Shown here: positions 6,337 to 10,402 of the stretch, piece after piece
Numbering within the stretch: position 1 is the first letter of the stretch
Layout: the number at the start of each line of letters is the position of its first letter
Made by a program: the position numbers and the translations under genes
From: Thermoplasmata archaeon
Lineage (GTDB): Archaea; Thermoplasmatota; Thermoplasmata; Lutacidiplasmatales; UBA184
Reading direction: 5' to 3'
Assembly: GCA_030043855.1 (NCBI GenBank)
Contig: JASHWW010000089.1
Coordinates: forward strand, 1-10,402
DNA: 10,402 nucleotides
Notes under the pieces: generated by a model
Seen by the model: only the letters and a program-made list of their open reading frames with translations
What the model was told of the DNA's origin: nothing
Databases searched by the model: none

Positions 6337-6350
6337 AGGGCTTAATCCCG
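6337..6350. promoter_or_regulatory. Shared TATA-like box of two divergent glycosyltransferase genes
   Basis: AAGGGCTTAATCCC contains the only AT-rich core (CTTAAT) between the two divergent genes, whose candidate starts are only about 70 bases apart. On the plus strand it is 25-26 bases before the GTG at 6369, which fits a leaderless start. On the minus strand it is about 44 bases before the ATG at 6299, giving a leader of about 18 bases. One box serving both directions would couple their expression. Confidence 0.45.
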
Positions 6351-6368
6351 GTGCCCCGTCCGGCGCGC

Positions 6369-7397
6369 GTGCGGATTCTCCTCGTGGGAGGTGGGGTGCA
6401 GCCCATCCCCCCGACGGGGTACGGCGCCGTCGAGCGGATCGTGGCGGAGCTCGCCGTCGCGCTCCGGGCGCAGGGCGAAGAGGTCGCGATCGTCAATCGG
6501 GTCCGGCAGCGCCGGATGCGCGACGAGTACCCGTTCGCCTGGGAGCTCCCCCGCCTCCTGCGCGCGGAACGGTACGACGTGCTCCACGCCAACACCCCGG
6601 TCGTGGCGAACCGGCTGGCGCTCGGTCACCAACCGTTCGTCTACACCTCCCACTCCCGTCACTGGTTCTATCGGGACCAGCTCTCGCACCGCTGGGGATA
6701 CTGGCTTGAACGCCGGGCCGTGCGACGGGCGACCGAGACGATCGCCCTCACGCCGACGCTGGAGCGCACGATGGGGTCGGTGGTGCCTCGGCACGGCCCG
6801 ATCTCGACCATCCCGTTCGGCGTCGACACCGACCGCTTCCGCCCGGATCCCGCGCGTCGGACGGGACGGATCGCGCTCGGGGTCGGCGTCGTCGCTCCGT
6901 TCAAGCGCTGGGAGTGGGCGGCGCGGGCGTTGCGCGGCACGGGGATCACCCTGCGGATCGCCGGCCCGACCCCCTCGGCGGAGTACGCCGAACGCGTCCG
7001 GAGCGCCGGCGACGCGGTCGAGCTCCTGGGGGAGATCCCGGAGCCCGAGCTCGTCGCCCGGTACGCCGAGAGCGACCTTCTGGTCCATCCGAGCGGCGTC
7101 GAGGTCCTGTCGGCCGCGGTGCTGCAAGGGCTCGCTGCCGGTCTTCCCGTGCTCGGGGGCCCGGCCGTCGCCGACGCGGTCGAGGACGGCGAGACCGGGT
7201 TCGTGGTCCCCGACGCCGATCCCGCGTCGTTCGTCGCCGCGACCCGGAGCCACGCCCAGACCCTCCTCGCGGACTCCGCTCGTCGGGAGCGGTTCTCGGC
7301 GCGGGCACGCGCGTCCGCCGAAGCCCGGTTCTCGTGGGGCCGCGTGGCGGCCGCCCACCGCGAGGTCTACCGGCGCGTGGCCGGTCGGGCGTCCTAG
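6369..7397 (+). CDS. Family 4 glycosyltransferase (GT-B fold)
   Basis: This is a GT-B retaining glycosyltransferase of 342 residues. The N-terminal donor/acceptor loop is MRILLVGGGVQPIPPTGYGA, with YGAVERIVAELAVALRAQG (18-36) typical of GT4. The hinge region IPFGVDTDRFRPD (148-160) and the C-terminal HPSGVEVLSAAVLQGLAAGLPVL (240-262) confirm the family. In the EX7E motif the first Glu is E245, but the second position is Gln (Q253). I chose GTG 6369 because the protein then opens directly on the first beta strand and lies about 26 bases from the TTAA box. GTG 6351, six codons earlier, is possible; a longer frame from 6255 would overlap the divergent gene. The stop shares CTAG with the convergent epimerase gene. 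A role in surface glycan synthesis is inferred. Confidence 0.9.
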   Translation: MRILLVGGGVQPIPPTGYGAVERIVAELAVALRAQGEEVAIVNRVRQRRMRDEYPFAWELPRLLRAERYDVLHANTPVVANRLALGHQPFVYTSHSRHWFYRDQLSHRWGYWLERRAVRRATETIALTPTLERTMGSVVPRHGPISTIPFGVDTDRFRPDPARRTGRIALGVGVVAPFKRWEWAARALRGTGITLRIAGPTPSAEYAERVRSAGDAVELLGEIPEPELVARYAESDLLVHPSGVEVLSAAVLQGLAAGLPVLGGPAVADAVEDGETGFVVPDADPASFVAATRSHAQTLLADSARRERFSARARASAEARFSWGRVAAAHREVYRRVAGRAS

Positions 7398-8353
7398 GGC
7401 CGCACCCGCCGGGACTCGACCATCTCTTCGATGGTCCGGTCCACGGCCCGGGCGCTGGTCAGCTCGGGCGTCCACCCGAGCCGGCGGATCTTCTCGATCG
7501 CGAGCAGCTGCTGCGGCACGTCGCCGACCCACCCGCGTTCGCCGCCGGTGAAGTCGATGCGGGCCCGCCCCCCGTGCGCGGCGACCACCTTCTCGGCGAT
7601 CTCCCGGACCGAGATCCGGTCGATGGCCCCCAGGTTGAACACGTTCACCGTCTCGGCCGTCCGGGCAGCCGCGAACTGCATGCCGGCTACGCACTCCTCC
7701 GCCCGGAGGTAGCTCTTCGCCTGCCGTCCGTCCCCGAGGACCTCGAGCCGCGACGGGTCCTGGCGGAGCTTCTCGAAGAGGTCGAAGAGGATCCCGTGCG
7801 TCATCGCGGGGCCGACGATGTTCGCGAACCGGAACAGGTGGACCGTGAGGCCGTAATCGTGCGCGTACGCGCTCATCAGCGCCTCGCAGGCGAGCTTCGC
7901 CGCGCCATACTGCGACTCGGGGAGCAGCGGCCCGTACTCCTCCGGCGTCGGGAACGTGCGGGGGTGGCCGTAGACGACACTGGACGAGGAGAACCGCACC
8001 CGACGGACGTCGTGCCGGCGCGCGGCCTCCAGGAGATGGAACGTCGCGATCGTGCCCCGGTCGAGATCGATCCGCGGCTGCTCGATCCCGAGTCGCACGT
8101 CGGGGTTCGCGGCGAGGTGCCAGACCGTCCCGGCCCCCTCCAGGGCCGCCTCGAACGAGGGGGGATCGGTCAGGTCGCCGACGACGACCGACAGCTTCGG
8201 GTGGGTCGGGAGGTGCTCGCGCCGACCGCTGGAGAGATTGTCGACGACCCGGACCTCCTCGCCATCGGCGAGGAGGCGCCCGACGAGCACCGAGCCGATC
8301 GCCCCGGCCCCGCCGGTGACCACCGTCGGGCCCGACGGCTCCCGGTGCGCCAT
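7394..8353 (-). CDS. NAD-dependent sugar-nucleotide epimerase/dehydratase (GalE-like extended SDR)
   Basis: This protein of 319 residues acts on nucleotide sugars such as UDP-glucose/galactose. The NAD-binding motif TGGAGAIG (13-20), the ribose-contacting Asp in VVDNLSSG (D38) and DLTD (60-63) form the Rossmann part. The catalytic set is the serine run FSSSSVVYG (121-129), Y149 and K153 (YGAAK). The substrate region includes RFANIVGP (175-182) and GDGRQAKSYL (207-216). Length fits UDP-glucose 4-epimerase-like enzymes, but a dehydratase or another epimerase is possible, so I give no symbol. The ATG at 8353 is about 30 bases from a strong TATA box, so the message is leaderless or nearly so. It is convergent with the family 4 glycosyltransferase; together with the family 2 enzyme it probably supplies a glycan pathway. 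Confidence 0.9.
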   Translation of the reverse strand: MAHREPSGPTVVTGGAGAIGSVLVGRLLADGEEVRVVDNLSSGRREHLPTHPKLSVVVGDLTDPPSFEAALEGAGTVWHLAANPDVRLGIEQPRIDLDRGTIATFHLLEAARRHDVRRVRFSSSSVVYGHPRTFPTPEEYGPLLPESQYGAAKLACEALMSAYAHDYGLTVHLFRFANIVGPAMTHGILFDLFEKLRQDPSRLEVLGDGRQAKSYLRAEECVAGMQFAAARTAETVNVFNLGAIDRISVREIAEKVVAAHGGRARIDFTGGERGWVGDVPQQLLAIEKIRRLGWTPELTSARAVDRTIEEMVESRRVRP

Positions 8354-8378
8354 GGCCGCGCGGGACCGTCAGGGAAGC

Positions 8379-8387
8379 ATATATAAA
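8379..8387. promoter_or_regulatory. Strong TATA box between divergent epimerase and small-protein genes
   Basis: ATATATAAA reads TTTATATAT on the minus strand, the best archaeal TATA match in the window. It is about 30 bases from the epimerase ATG (8353). On the plus strand it lies about 42 bases from the GTG at 8425 and 54 from the ATG at 8437. It may drive both directions. A weaker CTAAAC at 8399-8404 could serve the plus strand instead. Confidence 0.65.
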
Positions 8388-8436
8388 CGAAGGCCCGCCT
8401 AAACGACACCACGCGATCCCCCCGGTGCGTGGTCGG

Positions 8437-8661
8437 ATGCGAACGTACGTCCGTATGACCTTCCACTCCGAGGGCGCGAACCCCCTGCAGGTGCTGGCGG
8501 CGATGCGGCAGATCGGGTTCGAAGAGTCGATGGGGATGCACGACTTCGTCTACAAGTGGAAGGAGAAGGCGACCCTCGACGACGTCATCCAACTCATGAC
8601 CCAAATGCACGACCGGTTGAAAGGGCTGAACGTCAGCTACGAGATCACGACCATCTCCTGA
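8437..8661 (+). CDS. Small alpha/beta protein, 74 aa (conserved-looking, function unknown)
   Basis: I do not recognise this protein with certainty. Its 74 residues alternate as strand (RTYVRMTFH, 2-10), helix (NPLQVLAAMRQIGF, 15-28), strand (HDFVYKWKEK, 35-44), helix (LDDVIQLMTQMHDRLKGL, 47-64) and strand (NVSYEITTI, 65-73). This suggests a compact ferredoxin- or ACT-like fold. It has no cysteines or membrane segment. The composition is balanced, with several Met and aromatic residues unlike the Arg/Pro/Gly-rich antisense frames, which supports real coding. I chose ATG 8437, preceded by GGTG nine bases upstream; GTG 8425 (adding MRGR) is an alternative better placed relative to the TATA box. 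It leads a unit with the winged-helix gene, 20 bases downstream, and the acetyltransferase gene. Confidence 0.75.
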   Translation: MRTYVRMTFHSEGANPLQVLAAMRQIGFEESMGMHDFVYKWKEKATLDDVIQLMTQMHDRLKGLNVSYEITTIS

Positions 8662-8681
8662 GGGCGAGGGAGTCCGTCCGC

Positions 8682-9071
8682 ATGCCCGAGGAGCTCGACC
8701 GCCTCGAACGGCTGCTGCTGCTGCACCTGCTCGAGCACCGCGGCAACCAGGTCCGCTTCGAAGCGTCCCAGTGGACGACCGAGTTCGGGATTCTCCGCAA
8801 GTTCGCGTCGGAGGACGGCACGGAGATCAAACAGGCGCTCCGCGCCCTCGAGATGTCCCGGATGGTCTACCGACGGACCCAGTACGTCGTCGGCTACTCC
8901 GAGCCGAAGCACGTCTTCTCGCTCACGGCCACCGGCCACCGCAAGGCGCTGGAGTTCCAGCACGTCCTCGGCGACCACGGACCGCCCCCGGTGCCGCCGA
9001 CCGAGGAGGAGCTGGAGCCGCACCCCGATCCGGGTCCGGCCGTCCATCCGCGCCCGATGTCGGACCTCTGA
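8682..9071 (+). CDS. Winged-helix DNA-binding-like protein
   Basis: This 129-residue protein has a predicted winged helix-turn-helix in residues 1-95. A first helix (ELDRLERLLLLHLLEH) is followed by a GTEIKQALRALEMSRMVYRR stretch (46-65) that looks like the recognition helix and the start of the wing. The segment KHVFSLTATGHRKALEFQ (76-93) is the usual close of archaeal MarR/ArsR-like winged domains. The tail (99-129) is Pro/Glu/His-rich and probably disordered. A GAGGGAG sequence nine bases before the ATG supports the start at 8682 rather than an extension into the previous gene. It may be a transcriptional regulator of its own unit, but no target is visible. The next gene starts seven bases after its stop. 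Confidence 0.75.
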   Translation: MPEELDRLERLLLLHLLEHRGNQVRFEASQWTTEFGILRKFASEDGTEIKQALRALEMSRMVYRRTQYVVGYSEPKHVFSLTATGHRKALEFQHVLGDHGPPPVPPTEEELEPHPDPGPAVHPRPMSDL

Positions 9072-9078
9072 CCTCCCG

Positions 9079-9630
9079 ATGGCGGTCCTCGAGGGCAAGT
9101 CGGTCCGGCTGCGTCCCCTCCGGCCGGCGGAGTATCCCGGCGTCTTCGCGTGGTACAACGACCCCGAGATCGTCGCCCCGTTCGACCGGTTCTCGACGGA
9201 CACCTTCGACAGCTTCGCACGGTCCGTGGAGACCGCGGCGGACGACCCCCGGTCGCTCGCGCCCCGGTTCGCCGTGGAGCGGGTGAGCGAGCCCGGCGTC
9301 ATCGGGCTCGTGGGCCACTATCTCGCCCATCCGGTCCTCGAGTTCGTGGACGTCTGGTACATTCTGGGCGACCGGGCGGCGCGAGGGAAAGGGTACGGCA
9401 AGGAGGCCGTCCGACTGCTCGTCGACCACCTGTTCCGAACCGAACGGTACGCCCGGATCGGAGCCACGTGCGATATCGAGAACGTCCCGTCCTATCGCCT
9501 GCTCGAAGGGATCGGGCTCCGTCGGGAGGGGACGCTGCACGGCGCCCTGTTCCACCACGGGACGTGGCACGACGTTTACGTCTACGGCGTCACCCGGGCC
9601 GAGTGGGAGTCCCGGCGTCCGCCAGGGTGA
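9079..9630 (+). CDS. GNAT family N-acetyltransferase (RimJ/RimL-like)
   Basis: This acetyl-CoA-dependent acetyltransferase has 183 residues. It opens with the RimJ/RimL-like GKSVRLRPLRPAEYPGVFAW (6-25) and has the acetyl-CoA pyrophosphate-binding loop RAARGKGYGKEAV (99-111). The region NVPSYRLLEGIGLRREGTL (135-153) matches the usual N-x-x-S-x-x-L-x-E-x-x-G-F-x-x-E-G pattern, with Leu in place of Phe. The ending HHGTWHDVYVYGVTRAEW (159-176) is also typical. The substrate could be a protein N-terminus, a ribosomal protein or a small molecule, and cannot be read from the sequence. The start is seven bases after the winged-helix gene, with no Shine-Dalgarno, so coupled translation is likely. The last 41 bases overlap the convergent AlaX gene. 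Confidence 0.9.
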   Translation: MAVLEGKSVRLRPLRPAEYPGVFAWYNDPEIVAPFDRFSTDTFDSFARSVETAADDPRSLAPRFAVERVSEPGVIGLVGHYLAHPVLEFVDVWYILGDRAARGKGYGKEAVRLLVDHLFRTERYARIGATCDIENVPSYRLLEGIGLRREGTLHGALFHHGTWHDVYVYGVTRAEWESRRPPG

Positions 9631-10348
9631 ATCCGACCCGGCTCGTCCCGTCCGGCAGCGCGGTCGGGGGGGCGAGGAGCACCGCTCCGAGCTCGCCCGT
9701 CGATCGCAGGTGGGTCCCGCCGCACGGGCAGACGTCGAGTCCCTCGACCGCGACCACGCGGACGGGATCGACCTGCGGCGGAAGCGGGACGAGGCCCGAC
9801 CGCTCCGCGTTGGGGTGCGCGTCCCACTCGGCGCGCGGAATGTGAACGATCGAGACACGGCGCGGCTCGGCGACGGCGGCGGCGAGGTCGGACGCGAGCT
9901 CGGGCAGGAGGGCGCCATCGAGCGGGCCATCGAGGTCGAGCGTCGCCCCGAGGCCCGCGAGGACCGCCTTCCGCGTCTTGCGACCGGTGCGGACGAAGAT
10001 GCGGGCGCTCAGAAGGTGCTGGCCGGTGTGCAGGCGCATGTGCCGGTGCCGGCGCTCCCAGTCGATCGTCCCTTCGACCTCGGCACCGATCGCGAGCGAC
10101 CGGAGCGCCTCCGACCGTCCCTTGAGCCGGTGCAGGACGGACGGCCCGGATTTGACCACGTCGACCACGTCGAGCCGGGCCCCCTCCGCGGTGGCCAGCT
10201 GGCCGCGGTCGGTCGGCTGCCCGCCTCCCGCGGGGTAGAAGTACGTCCGGTCGAGGACGACGGCGCCCGGCGGGAGGGCGGTCACGCGGGCGCGGAAGGT
10301 GCGGACGTAGGCGTCCTCCATCGTGGCCAGGTAGGCGAGCTCGGTCAC
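9590..10348 (-). CDS. alaX: Alanyl-tRNA editing protein AlaX (AlaX-M type)
   Basis: This is a free-standing trans-editing hydrolase of 252 residues that deacylates mischarged tRNA-Ala, typically Ser-tRNA-Ala. It is related to the editing and C-terminal parts of AlaRS. The zinc site is complete: HTGQH (H107, H111) and CPCGGTH (C209, H213). An N-terminal beta-barrel part carries the GGGQPTDRG loop (41-49), characteristic of AlaX-M. Length fits AlaX-M (about 240) rather than the short AlaX-S. The GTG at 10348 gives MTELAYL, the usual AlaX opening; ATG 10321 is possible but would remove the first strand. An AT-rich box about 26 bases upstream suggests a leaderless message. Its final 41 bases overlap the 3' end of the convergent acetyltransferase gene. 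Confidence 0.95.
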   Translation of the reverse strand: MTELAYLATMEDAYVRTFRARVTALPPGAVVLDRTYFYPAGGGQPTDRGQLATAEGARLDVVDVVKSGPSVLHRLKGRSEALRSLAIGAEVEGTIDWERRHRHMRLHTGQHLLSARIFVRTGRKTRKAVLAGLGATLDLDGPLDGALLPELASDLAAAVAEPRRVSIVHIPRAEWDAHPNAERSGLVPLPPQVDPVRVVAVEGLDVCPCGGTHLRSTGELGAVLLAPPTALPDGTSRVGFTLADAGTPTRPG

Positions 10349-10367
10349 ACCGCCCGCGAGGCACCGG

Positions 10368-10378
10368 CGGCAAAACCC
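10368..10378 (-). promoter_or_regulatory. Weak TATA-like box for alaX
   Basis: On the minus strand this reads AGGGTTTTGCC, the only AT-rich stretch before the gene. Its centre is about 26 bases upstream of the GTG, consistent with a leaderless start. It is a poor TATA match, so the call rests mainly on spacing. A 12-base palindrome centred on GTCGAC (10383-10394) lies just upstream. Confidence 0.3.
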
Positions 10379-10402
10379 TTCGCGGGTCGACCCGTTTCGG
10401 CA

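Noticed and set aside
6255..6368. N-terminal extension of the family 4 glycosyltransferase to an ATG at 6255
   Set aside because: The added part overlaps the divergent family 2 gene and has no GT4 character; the family fold begins at 6369.
8556..8681. Upstream extension of the winged-helix protein into the 74-aa gene
   Set aside because: The extra residues are an out-of-frame reading of the previous gene; the ATG at 8682 has a Shine-Dalgarno-like GAGGGAG.

Overview
The window looks like a stable, GC-rich euryarchaeal chromosome segment. Archaeal markers are ribosomal protein S6e followed by aIF2 gamma, an archaeal-type A24 prepilin peptidase, a stand-alone AlaX editing protein, a long archaeal FKBP isomerase, and short AT-rich TATA-like boxes upstream of starts. 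A high-GC Thermoplasmatota-like lineage is my best guess, but that is inference; nothing here fixes the order. I see no tRNA, rRNA, CRISPR array, insertion sequence or phage gene. No gene-free stretch exceeds about 175 bases.

Layout. (1) 1-1080, minus: S6e and aIF2 gamma, coupled by an ATGA overlap; aIF2 gamma runs off the left edge. (2) 1253-4149, plus: A24 prepilin peptidase, then the cobalamin-binding subunit of methylmalonyl-CoA mutase, its GTPase chaperone MeaB (ATGA overlap), and 6 bases later a membrane-anchored SAM methyltransferase resembling the FAM173 family. (3) 4154-5391, minus: a long SlyD-like FKBP isomerase followed by two small single-helix membrane proteins of 42 and 37 residues. 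(4) 5457-8353: three glycan genes. A family 2 glycosyltransferase (minus) and a family 4 glycosyltransferase (plus) diverge from one shared AT-rich box. The family 4 gene meets a GalE-like epimerase (minus) tail to tail, the two stop codons sharing one CTAG. (5) 8437-9630, plus: a conserved-looking 74-residue protein, a winged-helix protein and a GNAT acetyltransferase, closely spaced. (6) 9590-10348, minus: AlaX, whose 3' end overlaps the acetyltransferase by 41 bases.

How the genes work together. S6e and aIF2 gamma serve translation, and AlaX guards it by clearing mischarged tRNA-Ala. The B12 subunit and MeaB serve interconversion of methylmalonyl-CoA and succinyl-CoA; the catalytic mutase subunit and the methylmalonyl-CoA epimerase are not in the window. 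The A24 peptidase matures type IV pilin-like or archaellin precursors. The two glycosyltransferases and the sugar-nucleotide epimerase probably contribute to surface glycan or protein glycosylation.

Most of this is core housekeeping and I do not see an obvious new system. The points most worth following are the FAM173-like methyltransferase, the two tiny membrane proteins behind the FKBP gene, an apparently bimodal spacing between TATA-like boxes and start codons, and a family 4 glycosyltransferase with EX7Q in place of EX7E.
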